Of a DNA stretch of 64,000 bases, positions 49,294-57,635 are shown piece after piece. The stretch is from CAYWWM01 sp965198025 (GTDB taxonomy: Bacteria; Acidobacteriota; Terriglobia; 2-12-FULL-54-10). The position numbers and the translations under genes are program-made. Numbering within the stretch: position 1 is the stretch's first letter; each line of letters begins with the position of its first letter. The stretch lies in assembly GCA_965198025.1 (NCBI GenBank), contig OZ240237.1, positions 2,790,001-2,854,000 of the forward strand. Reading direction: 5' to 3'. Below the pieces are notes generated by a model, which was given only the letters and a program-made list of their open reading frames with translations, was not told where the DNA came from and searched no databases.

Positions 49294-49794
49294 CTATTTT
49301 GCCGTCGGCATCCGCATCAAGACCCCCGTCTTGATCAGCGCCAGCGCAATCAGCAGTGCCTTCGCCCAGCTGCTCTCCACCATGAACAGCGCTACGCTGC
49401 CCAGAACCAGCCAGGCAACCGCCAGGGAAAAAACCTTTACGCCAGGCGGCAGACCGCGCTTCTCGAGTATCCGTCGCATCTCCCATCCCAGGCGCGGCTG
49501 CGCCAGCAGCCAGTGGTACATCCGCTTCGAGCCGCGCACGTAACACGCCGCGGCCAGCAGCAGAAATGGAGTGGTGGGTAAGACGGGAAGGTAGATGCCC
49601 AGGACGCCGATGGCAACAAACAGCGTCCCGGCCATCAACAGAATCACCCGCAGGAAGGGGTTGACCCGCGAATCGGTTCCTTCGGCTTTCTCGGTATCTT
49701 CGGTATCTTCGGTTCCTTCAGCTTTCCCGGCTCTTTCGTTTCTTTCGGAAGTCTCGAAAGAACATTCTGGCCCTAGTTTCTGCGAATTTCGCAT
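49294..49794 (-). CDS. DUF454 (YbaN-like) inner-membrane protein
   Basis: A 166-residue protein whose C-terminal 120 residues match DUF454: LRVILLMAGTLFVAIGVLGI, LPVLPTTPFLLLAAACYVRG, SKRMYHWLLAQPRLG, then two more membrane segments. Family function is unknown. The first 43 residues are odd: the chain KAEGTEDTEDTEKAEGTD is encoded by a short-word repeat (TCGGTATCT/TCGGTTCCT) related to one at about 22.69 kb, so the native start may have been replaced by repeat DNA. No in-frame start lies between the repeat and the first membrane helix. Confidence 0.82.
   Translation of the reverse strand: MRNSQKLGPECSFETSERNERAGKAEGTEDTEDTEKAEGTDSRVNPFLRVILLMAGTLFVAIGVLGIYLPVLPTTPFLLLAAACYVRGSKRMYHWLLAQPRLGWEMRRILEKRGLPPGVKVFSLAVAWLVLGSVALFMVESSWAKALLIALALIKTGVLMRMPTAK
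49675..49775. repeat. Short-word repeat encoding the N-terminus of the DUF454 protein
   Basis: Imperfect 9-base words (TCGGTATCT twice, TCGGTTCCT, TCAGCTTTC, TCGTTTCTT) are followed by CTCGAAAGAACATTCTGG. Words and tail resemble those at 22688-22740. Confidence 0.6.
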
Positions 49795-49815
49795 ACTACA
49801 GAAGGAAAGGAGGTG

Positions 49816-51258
49816 CTACCGCCCAGTTGGATTGAAGAATCCCCCCTGAATCGCCTCCAACCACAGAAACGCGCCCACCGGAGCGACACCCATCGGGAGT
49901 CCCTGCTCGGCGGCGCTGTAGCCGTGAGTGCCTGCGTCGAACTGCACCATGCGAATCCTCGGGGCCGGCTCCATGGCCGCGTAGCCCGGCAGGTAGACAT
50001 CCCGGTAGATTTCCGGTGCGTGGTCGCGGCTGTTCTTGGTGATCGAGAGAAACAGCGGTGGAACCGGCTTCGCGTCGGGACCCGACAGCTCGCTCAGGAA
50101 TCCGACGTAATGGTCCACCAGCTTCTTCATATCGGCCTCGGTCATGTTCAAGCGTCTGGCCGTGGCCATGGCGGCGTTGGTCAACCCTTCCGGGTTGTCG
50201 AAGTGGATAATGTTCTCGGCCTTGAACTGCGCCGTGCGGGTGTTGCGCGGCCACCGCTCCAGCACTTCCTCCATCACCATGGCCAACCGCTCCAAAGCCT
50301 TCTCGCCCTCCTGCTGGATCAGCTCGAAGCCGTAGTAGCGCGCCGTGTCGCGCCAGGAGCGGATGCGCAGGCAGTTGAAGGGGGCATCCCAGGTCTCTTG
50401 AATGCCCTGAACGTCGCGCATCATTTTTCCGTACAGAGCGCCGAAGGCGGAGCTCTCCATGCCGAGGATACCGGCCATGTTCGGGACGCGCTGGCTGAAG
50501 ATCATGGTGAACGGCCCGCCGGTCGAGTGACCATGCGCATAGATCGAATACTCGCCTTCCGGAAGGTGCTGGGCCAACAGCGCCTTGCCTCCTTCTTCGA
50601 ACGCCACCGGCCAGCCCGCCATGCGGTTGTAGAAGGTCGTGCCTTCCTTGGCGCAGGCAAGCGTCAGCGTCCCCCAGCGGCGCCGACGGGACTCTTCCCT
50701 ATCCTCGACGACGTCGTACTGGTCCGGCGTGATCTCTTCTCCGCGAAGCCAGACCGGCGTGCGCATCAAACGCACCCCGTTCTCGGTGCGCATGGTGTCG
50801 CCCGGCCAGTTGCGGCTGGGATCGTGGAGATAGAGCCGGCCGGGATAGGACATGTTGACGATCTTGTAGCCAAACTTCGAGACCAGGAAGCGGGCGAGGT
50901 AGTCGAGCGAGCGGTGGTCACCGGAGCCGCCGTGCAGCAGGAACACACCAACCTTCTTGCCGTCGGCGCCGGTTGGAATACGGGATTCGTCCACCGGCTG
51001 ATAGATCATCGCCGCGATGTCCCAGTCCATCTCGAGGGCCCGGATGCGGATAATCTCCTCGCGGGCTTCGAGCGGGATGTCGGGCATGGCGAGGACCTTC
51101 TCCGAAATCTCGACGAGCTCCGGCCGGTCGATCTGGTACCAATCCGCCCCCGCAACCTTCTCCGACGGGCGGTCCAGCAACTGGGCGACGGCGCGAGGCG
51201 CGCCCATGACGACGAGCGAAAGCAACAGAATTCCAGCGGCGACGGTTTTTTGGTTCAT
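49816..51258 (-). CDS. Exported alpha/beta-hydrolase-fold protein
   Basis: The product is 480 residues with a signal peptide (about 1-26, MNQKTVAAGILLL ... AVAQ). The hydrolase fold shows an oxyanion-hole turn VFLLHGGSGDH near residue 112 and a nucleophile elbow GHSTGG near 230. A late Asp/His pair is plausible in DAGTHGYS near 450. The substrate is unknown; an ester or peptide is likely. The ATG at 51258 is chosen because GGGAGGG lies about seven bases upstream and the signal peptide starts there. The gene is monocistronic. Confidence 0.85.
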   Translation of the reverse strand: MNQKTVAAGILLLSLVVMGAPRAVAQLLDRPSEKVAGADWYQIDRPELVEISEKVLAMPDIPLEAREEIIRIRALEMDWDIAAMIYQPVDESRIPTGADGKKVGVFLLHGGSGDHRSLDYLARFLVSKFGYKIVNMSYPGRLYLHDPSRNWPGDTMRTENGVRLMRTPVWLRGEEITPDQYDVVEDREESRRRRWGTLTLACAKEGTTFYNRMAGWPVAFEEGGKALLAQHLPEGEYSIYAHGHSTGGPFTMIFSQRVPNMAGILGMESSAFGALYGKMMRDVQGIQETWDAPFNCLRIRSWRDTARYYGFELIQQEGEKALERLAMVMEEVLERWPRNTRTAQFKAENIIHFDNPEGLTNAAMATARRLNMTEADMKKLVDHYVGFLSELSGPDAKPVPPLFLSITKNSRDHAPEIYRDVYLPGYAAMEPAPRIRMVQFDAGTHGYSAAEQGLPMGVAPVGAFLWLEAIQGGFFNPTGR

Positions 51259-51562
51259 GACAATCCCTCCCGTTTTGATTTTCCAGTACAACGGACAGAA
51301 CTACGCCAACCATTATAGGACAGCAGCGGCATGAATGGCGCTGATAGTTTTTCCATTGGGGCGATGCCTGCGTTGCTTTTCATAACAAGGAAACGTAGGA
51401 TAACCCCCTTACCAGGGGGTAAACCTTGAGGCCTCTGGCCGCAAATCGTTTCTAAAACCGCATTTCCATTTAGAAAACGCAGCTGCAACCTTCTGGTAAC
51501 CTTCAACGTCAATATTGATGCGGGTTTCAGCATCAATAGGAGCGTTCGGAGGCGTAAACCCA
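51259..51562. other. Intergenic stretch upstream of an IS remnant
   Basis: About 300 bp without a gene. It contains a small perfect hairpin, ACCCCC-TTACCA-GGGGGT, at 51403-51420, which may belong to the neighbouring IS remnant or be unrelated. Confidence 0.45.
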
Positions 51563-51847
51563 ATGGGTGACGGTGAAAAACAGGCATTGCAGCTGTCGTT
51601 CAATCGGGTTTTGCGAGTCGGGTTTCAAGGATCGCGGGTGACTTCCAACGGGGGATTGATTCTGGTGCGGGAGTTGGACGAGCGTCTGGAATTCAGCGAG
51701 CTGATCGACGAGCACCTGACCGATTCTCGGGCAAACAATGCGCGGTTTTCTTTTGCGGATCTGCTGCGGCAGTCGGTATACAGTCGCCTGGCTGGATACG
51801 CGGACGTAAACGATGCCGCTATCCCCCAGGTATGGAGAGTTGTCTGA
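51563..51847 (+). pseudogene. IS1380-family transposase, N-terminal remnant
   Basis: The first 85-90 residues (LQLSFNRVLRVGFQGSRVTS, GGLILVRELDERLEFSEL, DLLRQSVYSRLAGYADVND) match the start of IS1380-type DDE transposases. Homology stops after YADVNDAA; a full enzyme is over 400 residues. The downstream DNA to 52089 has no transposase sequence, so a deletion removed the catalytic part. Confidence 0.82.
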
Positions 51848-52089
51848 AAAAGCTGGTTCTGGATGCTGATTGGACGGTTTTGGGGGACCCGGAAAGGGAG
51901 TCTGGGAGCCGGAGGCCCTCTCGGAGGGAAAGGTGCTCGCCAGGATGCAAATGGATGTACACTTTCAACTGCCGGGAGGCCAAAAAGTTTATTCCGGGTG
52001 AAAGGGGCTGGGGAACTTTCTCGACCGAAATCTTTTGACACCTGGTCTTTTTGAGAAGCAGGAAACCCTTCATGGAACGAGGTGCAACG

Positions 52090-54390
52090 ATGATGAAGCG
52101 CGTGACCAGAACTCGAACTCGATTCCGCTGGCTTTCGGGTCGTCTGATGATGCCGGGGATTCTGTTTGTCCTCTTGCCTGGGCTCGCGCTGGGGCAGAAC
52201 CAGTTCCATCTCCAGGAAGCGACAATCAGCGGCATCCAAAGCGCGATTCGAGAAGGGCAAATCACCTGTCAAGGCTTGGTTGAGTCCTATCTGAACCGGG
52301 CAAAGGCCTACAACGGCGTCTGCACGCAACTGGTCACGCGAGACGGAGCGCCGATTCCGGCTGCTACGGGCGCTGTTCGCGCCGGATCGCCGATGGTGTT
52401 CCCAACGGAAACCGTCCCGGCATCCAGAGTGCTCCCGAACGTGGACGAATACATGGGTCAGCCGATTGAATTCGGCAGAATGGAACCGACCATATCCGAC
52501 CCGAGCGTTCAGCAGCAATTCGGCATGAGGGTGGGAATCCCGAATGCGGGCCAGTTGAACGCGCTCGAGACGCTGAATCTTCGCGGCGAGCGATCGGTGA
52601 GTTGCAAAGCCTCCTGTGATGCGCATCCATCCACCGGTCCGCTCCCAGCTTCCTGCCCGGCGGCGTGCGACGCGTTTCGGCGGCAGCCGGACGCCTTGGA
52701 GCGGGCGCGCGAACTCGATCAACAATACGGCAGCAACCCGGACCTCGAAAACCTGCCGATGTATTGCATCCCGTTCTCCCACAAGAATTGGTATGACGCG
52801 AAGGATATGCGCTCAACCGGCGGGAACGACGTCAACTATGCCATGGATGCGCCAAAGGAAGACTCCCCCGACATAGCGAATCTCCGGGAAAAAGGGGCGA
52901 TCATCTACGCCACCGCCACGGCAGCCTCGACGGGCCTGGGATTTGAGGGCCCCGCCAAGGCGGAATCCGTGCTGCCGGACGGAAATTATGCGTACGCCGT
53001 CTGGGGCGGCCAGCCGTGCAATCCGTACGATACCGAGCGCGTGCCACGAGGGACGAGCGGCGGCTCCGGGGTTTCGGTTGCCGCGAATCTGGTTGTTTGC
53101 TCGATTTGCGAACAGGGCTCCGCTTCCTGCAAAGGGCCCGCATCCAGGAACAACGTGGTGAACCTGCTGACAACCCGAGGGCTCATGATGCATGGCGGGA
53201 TGAACAGCCAGCGTCTGGGGGACCGCGCCGGCATCCATTGCCGCACCGTCCAAGACGCCGCCCTGGTTCTGGACGCCGTGAAGGGATACGAGTCGAAGGA
53301 CATGTTCACCGCGATTCCGAAAGCCCTGACCCCGAACGAGCCGTTCTCCAGTTTCGTGATTGAGGAAACGGACGTCAACGACAGGCCTCTGGCGGGAATG
53401 CGCATCGGCGTTGTCCGCGAATTCATGGTGAAGCATACGAAGAACGACACCGCCATCAGCGATCAAATCGACACGGAAGTCAAAACTATTCTGCGCGACA
53501 AGCTCGGTGCGGAGATCGTCGAATCCGTTGACCCGCTGTATGCCGACGACCCGGCCGTTCCCAACATGAAGTACACGTTCCGGGACGCCTTCGCGGAAAT
53601 CCTGGCGCACAACGTGCCGGAATATTTCTGGCAGACAACCGGCTCGGGCGAGCTGGAGTTCGCCGTGCCCGGCTTTGACGTGAGGACCGTAGATTACGCG
53701 ATTGCATTGGCGCTGGGAGAGGCGCCGTTATCGGAAAAACTGAATCTCCGCCGCATCAGCAGGCGCCTGGACAATTTCAAGAGTCCCTTCACGGTGAACA
53801 AGTATCTGCGCGAGCGGGGCGATGCGCGAATCAAGGATTGGGCGAGTTGGTTCGCCAACGCGAAATGGGAGAGTGACGCGCATCGGGCGGAGTCGGAAAA
53901 CGCGGTGGGCATGCAGGACCTTCGCACCCGGGCCGGCACAATGAGCTACCTGCAAATGCATAAGGTATTGCGGCTGGTGGTTCTCAAGGTGATGCACGAG
54001 AATGGCATTGACCTGTTTGTCAATCCGGAGAATACACTCCCGCCCTATAAACTCGGCGGGCCGGGTGAACCCGCCGTCAACAACCGTCCTACCGCGAGTT
54101 GCTGTGCGGTCTTCACGGCTCTCCTGGGGGGGCCTGAGATTGAGGTCCCCGCCGGCTACACTCGAATCGTCTACGAGCCTCAGTATGTCTTGACTCCGGA
54201 CAAGACGCAGTACCGCACGGTCACTGGCGAAGTGCAATCGCTGCTGCCTCATCCAATGCCGATCAGCATGATGTTCTGGTCCGGTCCAGGCTCCGATTCA
54301 GCGGTGATCAAGGCAGCCTCGGCGTACCAAGCCGCGACGCAGCACCGCGTTCCTCCGCCTGCATTCGGGCCGCTTCCGGGCGAGCCATAG
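52090..54390 (+). CDS. Large exported amidase-signature family protein
   Basis: The product is 766 residues with a basic N-terminus and signal peptide (about 1-37, ending GLALGQ). The amidase-signature core is recognisable: the Lys in PFSHKNWYDAKDM (near 232), the cis-Ser in RGTSGGSGVSVAANL (near 321), and a modified nucleophile block EQGSASCKGPAS where most members have GGSIR-PA. The domain is larger than usual (typical 450-520) and has a Cys-rich insert (SCKASCDAHPS ... CPAACDAFRR) near 170-200. It may hydrolyse amides outside the cytoplasm. The ATG at 52090 has GAGGTG upstream; 52072 is an alternative. Confidence 0.85.
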   Translation: MMKRVTRTRTRFRWLSGRLMMPGILFVLLPGLALGQNQFHLQEATISGIQSAIREGQITCQGLVESYLNRAKAYNGVCTQLVTRDGAPIPAATGAVRAGSPMVFPTETVPASRVLPNVDEYMGQPIEFGRMEPTISDPSVQQQFGMRVGIPNAGQLNALETLNLRGERSVSCKASCDAHPSTGPLPASCPAACDAFRRQPDALERARELDQQYGSNPDLENLPMYCIPFSHKNWYDAKDMRSTGGNDVNYAMDAPKEDSPDIANLREKGAIIYATATAASTGLGFEGPAKAESVLPDGNYAYAVWGGQPCNPYDTERVPRGTSGGSGVSVAANLVVCSICEQGSASCKGPASRNNVVNLLTTRGLMMHGGMNSQRLGDRAGIHCRTVQDAALVLDAVKGYESKDMFTAIPKALTPNEPFSSFVIEETDVNDRPLAGMRIGVVREFMVKHTKNDTAISDQIDTEVKTILRDKLGAEIVESVDPLYADDPAVPNMKYTFRDAFAEILAHNVPEYFWQTTGSGELEFAVPGFDVRTVDYAIALALGEAPLSEKLNLRRISRRLDNFKSPFTVNKYLRERGDARIKDWASWFANAKWESDAHRAESENAVGMQDLRTRAGTMSYLQMHKVLRLVVLKVMHENGIDLFVNPENTLPPYKLGGPGEPAVNNRPTASCCAVFTALLGGPEIEVPAGYTRIVYEPQYVLTPDKTQYRTVTGEVQSLLPHPMPISMMFWSGPGSDSAVIKAASAYQAATQHRVPPPAFGPLPGEP

Positions 54391-54500
54391 TAAGGTCGAT
54401 GGAAAAGATATTGGCGGTATTGGTTCCCGGACCCGGTCCGACCGTTGGAAAATTTTATTCCGAAGCAGCCTAGATGCAGGCGCCGCCAAGCCCTGTTCTC

Positions 54501-54580
54501 TCACAAACGGTTCAGACCCTCAGTCAACTCAATGTAGGTTCCCCAAGGGTCGGTGATGTGCGCGGTGGCAATGCCCGCTT
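54501..54580 (-). pseudogene. VOC/glyoxalase-family C-terminal remnant
   Basis: The minus strand reads AGIATAHITDPWGTYIELTE then GLNRL and a stop, which is the usual end of a glyoxalase/VOC protein including the metal-ligand Glu. The preceding codon is a stop (TAA) and no further homology is seen upstream. Confidence 0.65.
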
Positions 54581-54858
54581 AAACCAGTTCCTCTATGGAA
54601 GTGCAAGAACTTAAAAGTCGTGATACCGCTTAAAAAGGCTAAATCGCACTAAAACGAGATGCGGTGCAAGGGCTTTCTTACTGTGATCCCTGCAATACCT
54701 CTCATTCTCACGCTCGATCTTTTGCAGAAAGACTCATCCCTCACACACACATGCAGAATCCTTTCTGCGATCTTCTTGTCCCCAACCCAAAGAGCGGAAA
54801 GAACGGGCTAGTCCGGTTCCCCGGAGGCAAGGAGGTGCAACCGATTGGCCTTGTGAGC

Positions 54859-54881
54859 ACAGGCCGGAGGCCTGTCGCTAC
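54859..54881. repeat. GTAG-headed REP-like hairpin
   Basis: ACAGGCC, loop GGA, GGCCTGT, then CG and CTAC (54878-54881). On the other strand it starts GTAG, the hallmark of REP elements. Confidence 0.7.
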
Positions 54882-54900
54882 CTGGCCGTCGCTACTTCAG

Positions 54901-54970
54901 GACAAGCGAAGAGCAGATCCCTCGTCGCTGCGCTCGCATCCGCTCGCGAAACAACGCTCCTCGGGATGAC
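54901..54970. repeat. Dispersed 'AGCAGATCCCTCG' module
   Basis: GACAAGCGAAGAGCAGATCC and CTCGGGATGACA bracket a variable GC-rich middle. The same bracket occurs at about 57478-57560, and a partial copy lies near 61894-61940. Confidence 0.65.
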
Positions 54971-55073
54971 ACAGTTTGGATGGTGCCCTGCACTATAGGG
55001 GACAGGCCAGTAGCGGTGCCTGGCCTCACTGCCAAAGCACTACCTACAGCCCTAACGGCCTGTAGGTGAGAGG

Positions 55074-55121
55074 GACAGGCCGGAGGCCTGTCGCTACTTG
55101 CCAGCGGGACGCTGGCGCTAC
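55074..55121. repeat. Two adjacent GTAG-headed REP-like hairpins
   Basis: GACAGGCC-GGA-GGCCTGTC followed by CTAC at 55094-55097, then GCCAGCG-GGA-CGCTGGC followed by CTAC at 55118-55121. Stem sequences differ, but head, loop and spacing are kept. Confidence 0.75.
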
Positions 55122-55171
55122 AGCGTCAAGCATATCAGCACTGAAAAGATAGAGAGCAGAAGGAATGGGCT

Positions 55172-55561
55172 ACACCATTTTTAGGGTTGGTGTAGCGCAG
55201 CCGCCAAAGTAGGGACGGGCCTGTGTTCTATGGGGGCAGGCAGGAATGCCTGCCCTACCTTGTCGCTGCGCCGAGGCTCCGCGACAGCCTTCGGCAGAGC
55301 GGAAGAGAATTCTTACAACCACGTTTTGGCACGGTTGAAACCGTGCCCTTCCGCACGACAGAACAGCCCACGGCAGAAAAAAACGGGTAGTGGTTACTCG
55401 CTCAAACCCACCGCTCCCTTGCGGTCGCGGCTCGGATGGACCGCTTGTTGACTCGCACGGCTCGGATTCAGAACCATCGCTCCCTGGTCTGTGCTCTCAA
55501 GTGGCAGGCAGGAATGCCTGCCCTACCTGCGGGCTATACAGCTAATGCTGAGAATGGTCTA
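55172..55561. repeat. Dispersed inverted-repeat element, copy 3, with insert
   Basis: The left end TACACCATTTTTAG (55172-55185) and right end CTGAGAATGGTCTA (55548-55561) are near-matches of the ends at 8760-8860. Two copies of the inner GGCAGGCAGGAATGCCTGCC palindrome (about 55235-55255 and 55503-55523) flank about 245 bp of other repeat-like DNA, including a GGCACGGTT/AACCGTGCC palindrome. The last three bases supply the stop codon of the adjacent amidohydrolase gene. Confidence 0.7.
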
Positions 55562-57220
55562 GTCGGGGAAATTGACGACGAAGTAGATGACGCCGGAGGC
55601 GCCGCCCCCGGAGCCGGGATTGACAACGGTGACGGCATAGGTTCCGACGTTGCGGAGCAGGTCGGCACTGATGGTAGCGGTCAGGCGCGTCGGGCTGAGG
55701 AACTGCGTGGGCAGGTCGGTGGTGTCGAAGCGGGCGAAGGAGCGCGGGGTGAATTTCTCGCCCGTGATCTCAAGGGTCACGGCGGAGCCGCCCTGGCGCG
55801 CGATCTTGGGAGCGATGGCAGAGACCACGGGGCCCATGTACTCGAGCGGATTGCCGCCGGTGACGGGCCGCGGGAGCGGGTTGCGGAAGTTCGGGTCGAC
55901 AGCGGTGTCTACGACCTTGCCGTCGAGAATGACGGCGCGAATGTTGCGGGTGCTGCGGATGTCGGCCAGCGGATCGCCTTCGATGAGGATCAGGTCGGCA
56001 AGCTTGCCCGGCTCGACGGAGCCGAGGTCCTGCTCCCGGTGCAGCAACTCGGCGGACCATCGGGTGGAGGCAAGGATGGCCTGCATGGGAGTGAGGCCGG
56101 CGTCGACGAGGGCTTCCATCTCGATGTGCATGGCGAGTCCGGGGATGTTCGAAGGGCCGGAGGTCCCGGCGGAGTCGGGTCCCGTGACGACTTTTCCGCC
56201 AGCCGCGACAAAGCGGCGGACAAACTCTTCGACGTTGCGGCGGCCGAGGGCTTCGCGCTCGGAGCGCGCCGGCGCGGGCGGGAGATTGCGGGCCGCTTCG
56301 ATCCAATACCGGCGCCGCGCTTCCGGAATGAAGCGCCAGTCCGGGTTTTCCAGAAAGGGGAGCGCCAGCTCGGACCACTCGCGCTCCTTGGAGAGCAAAT
56401 GCAGGATGCTGCGGCTGAGCGTGGGATTGAAAAAGACGTTGTTCGAGACGAGGAGTTCGATGAGGGGATCGAACAGCGCCGGGTCCATGTCGGCTTCGGG
56501 AACGTCACGCGCCAGCTCGCCGCGGACGGTGGAGCGGGTGACGGGACGGTGGTGCTCGATGAAGCGCATGCCGGCCAGGGCGGATTCGCGGGCGTCCGGG
56601 GCGTGGCCGACGAGCTCGCGTCCGGCCTGGCGGGCTTCGTCGGCGATGGCGGCAAGCAATTCGTTGGTCAGGGCTTCATGAACTTTGACGGCGTCGACGC
56701 CGAGGCCGATCAGGCGGCGGGTTTCGGCGCGGGCTTCCGCGACGTTTTCGACATGAGTCCTGTAGCCGCCGATCTCGGTGGGATGGTTCCTGTTGCTGCG
56801 GGCGACGGGGCCGTCCACGACCCAGCCGGTGGCGAACATGCGCGGGCCTTTGATCCTGCCGCTGTTGAGCGCATCGCGAGTGGCGAGAATCCACTCGGTG
56901 GGATTGGCGGTGTCAAAGACAGTGGTCACGCCGAAGTAGAGAAACATCGGCGGCATGAAGTCAAGGAAATGAATGTGGGCATCAATCAGGCCAGGCAGCG
57001 CTGTAAGGCCCTGGGCGCGGATGACCTGCGCGCTCGGTGGAACGGAAACCGAACCTCGGGGACCGACCGCCGTGATGCGCGAGCCTTGGATGACAATGAC
57101 GGAGTCGCGCACGGGAGCGCGGCCCGTGCCGTCAATCAACGTGGCGCCATCAATGACCAGAGACTGGGAGCGCAGGGAGATGGGGGCGAAGGCCAAGGCT
57201 GCGAGGAGCAGGAGACCCAT
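55559..57220 (-). CDS. Exported amidohydrolase with C-terminal IPT/TIG-like domain
   Basis: The product is about 553 residues: a signal peptide (MGLLLLAALAFAPISLRSQ) and an amidohydrolase barrel with metal ligands in DAHIHF (HxH), a Lys in VKVHEA that may be carboxylated, His in LVGHAPD, and Asp in TGPDSAG. A C-terminal beta domain (about 465-553, SAIAPKIARQGGSAVTLEI ... TYAVTVVNPG) resembles an IPT/TIG fold. The likely substrates are cyclic or linear amides outside the cytoplasm. I chose ATG 57220; a longer frame to 57292 starts inside repeat-like DNA (CATCCTGAGCGCAGCGAAGG on the minus strand). Its TAG stop lies in the end of the dispersed element. Confidence 0.85.
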   Translation of the reverse strand: MGLLLLAALAFAPISLRSQSLVIDGATLIDGTGRAPVRDSVIVIQGSRITAVGPRGSVSVPPSAQVIRAQGLTALPGLIDAHIHFLDFMPPMFLYFGVTTVFDTANPTEWILATRDALNSGRIKGPRMFATGWVVDGPVARSNRNHPTEIGGYRTHVENVAEARAETRRLIGLGVDAVKVHEALTNELLAAIADEARQAGRELVGHAPDARESALAGMRFIEHHRPVTRSTVRGELARDVPEADMDPALFDPLIELLVSNNVFFNPTLSRSILHLLSKEREWSELALPFLENPDWRFIPEARRRYWIEAARNLPPAPARSEREALGRRNVEEFVRRFVAAGGKVVTGPDSAGTSGPSNIPGLAMHIEMEALVDAGLTPMQAILASTRWSAELLHREQDLGSVEPGKLADLILIEGDPLADIRSTRNIRAVILDGKVVDTAVDPNFRNPLPRPVTGGNPLEYMGPVVSAIAPKIARQGGSAVTLEITGEKFTPRSFARFDTTDLPTQFLSPTRLTATISADLLRNVGTYAVTVVNPGSGGGASGVIYFVVNFPD

Positions 57221-57420
57221 ATGAAGCACAGGTCCTTCGCTGCGCTCAGGATGAGGCACGGCTGCCATAGTAACTCCGACCGTACTGTCCAACCGCGTCC
57301 ATTATAGTCTATATATTTGTAATGACTGAATTCAGACTTCCAGGGCTTGCGCGTCCCATGCTTCCCAATGCTTGGTGTTACCTGGGCAAGAGAGGCAGGA
57401 ATGGCTGGCTTTATTTGGGG

Positions 57421-57441
57421 CCAGCCAGACGCTGGCACTAC
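57421..57441. repeat. GTAG-headed REP-like hairpin
   Basis: CCAGCC-AGA-CGCTGG-like arms followed by CACTAC (CTAC at 57438-57441); on the other strand it reads GTAG then the palindrome. Confidence 0.55.
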
Positions 57442-57520
57442 GAGAGGGCAGGGGGAAATGCCGGGCGCTGCTTCAGGACAAGCGAAGAGCAGATCCCTCG
57501 ACTGATCTCGCCTTGGCTCG

Positions 57521-57547
57521 GCGAAACGACATCAATATGTCGTTTCG
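57521..57547. repeat. GCGAAACGACAT hairpin, second copy
   Basis: GCGAAACGACAT, loop CAAT, ATGTCGTTTCG: an 11-bp perfect stem sharing its 12-base arm with the hairpin at 14747-14774. Confidence 0.7.
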
Positions 57548-57635
57548 TCTCGGGATGACATTCTTGGGTGGTGGCCTGCCTACAGGGGACAGGCGGGACA
57601 GGACGCTCCTCGGGATGACAGTGCAACTACCGGGA

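Larger units (their letters stand above)
54391..55558. other. 1.17-kb gap filled with gene remnants and dispersed repeats
   Basis: No intact gene is seen. From left to right it holds a VOC/glyoxalase remnant (54501-54580), GTAG-headed hairpins, an 'AGCAGATCCCTCG ... CTCGGGATGACA' module (about 54901-54970), more hairpins, and the ends of the large inverted-repeat element (55172-55561) with an insert that has its own palindromes. The short frames here consist of repeat DNA. Confidence 0.7.
57221..57635. other. Repeat-rich gap between amidohydrolase and propeller genes
   Basis: No gene is seen. It contains a CATCCTGAGC-type repeat at about 57233-57262, a GTAG-headed hairpin ending at 57441, the AGCAGATCCCTCG module (about 57478-57560), and a GCGAAACGACAT hairpin (57521-57547). 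Confidence 0.6.

Noticed and set aside
49813..51318. 501-codon plus-strand frame opposite the alpha/beta hydrolase
   Set aside because: The minus frame has a signal peptide, GHSTGG motif and a strong ribosome site; the plus frame has none.
54664..54969. 101-codon plus-strand frame
   Set aside because: Its second half is translated REP and AGCAGATCCCTCG repeat DNA; no start site or homology.
54830..55560. CRISPR-like spacing of short palindromes
   Set aside because: Stem sequences differ from unit to unit, spacing is irregular and no cas gene is near; the GTAG head points to REP elements.
57322..57558. 78-codon plus-strand frame
   Set aside because: It runs through the repeat cluster and encodes only translated repeats.
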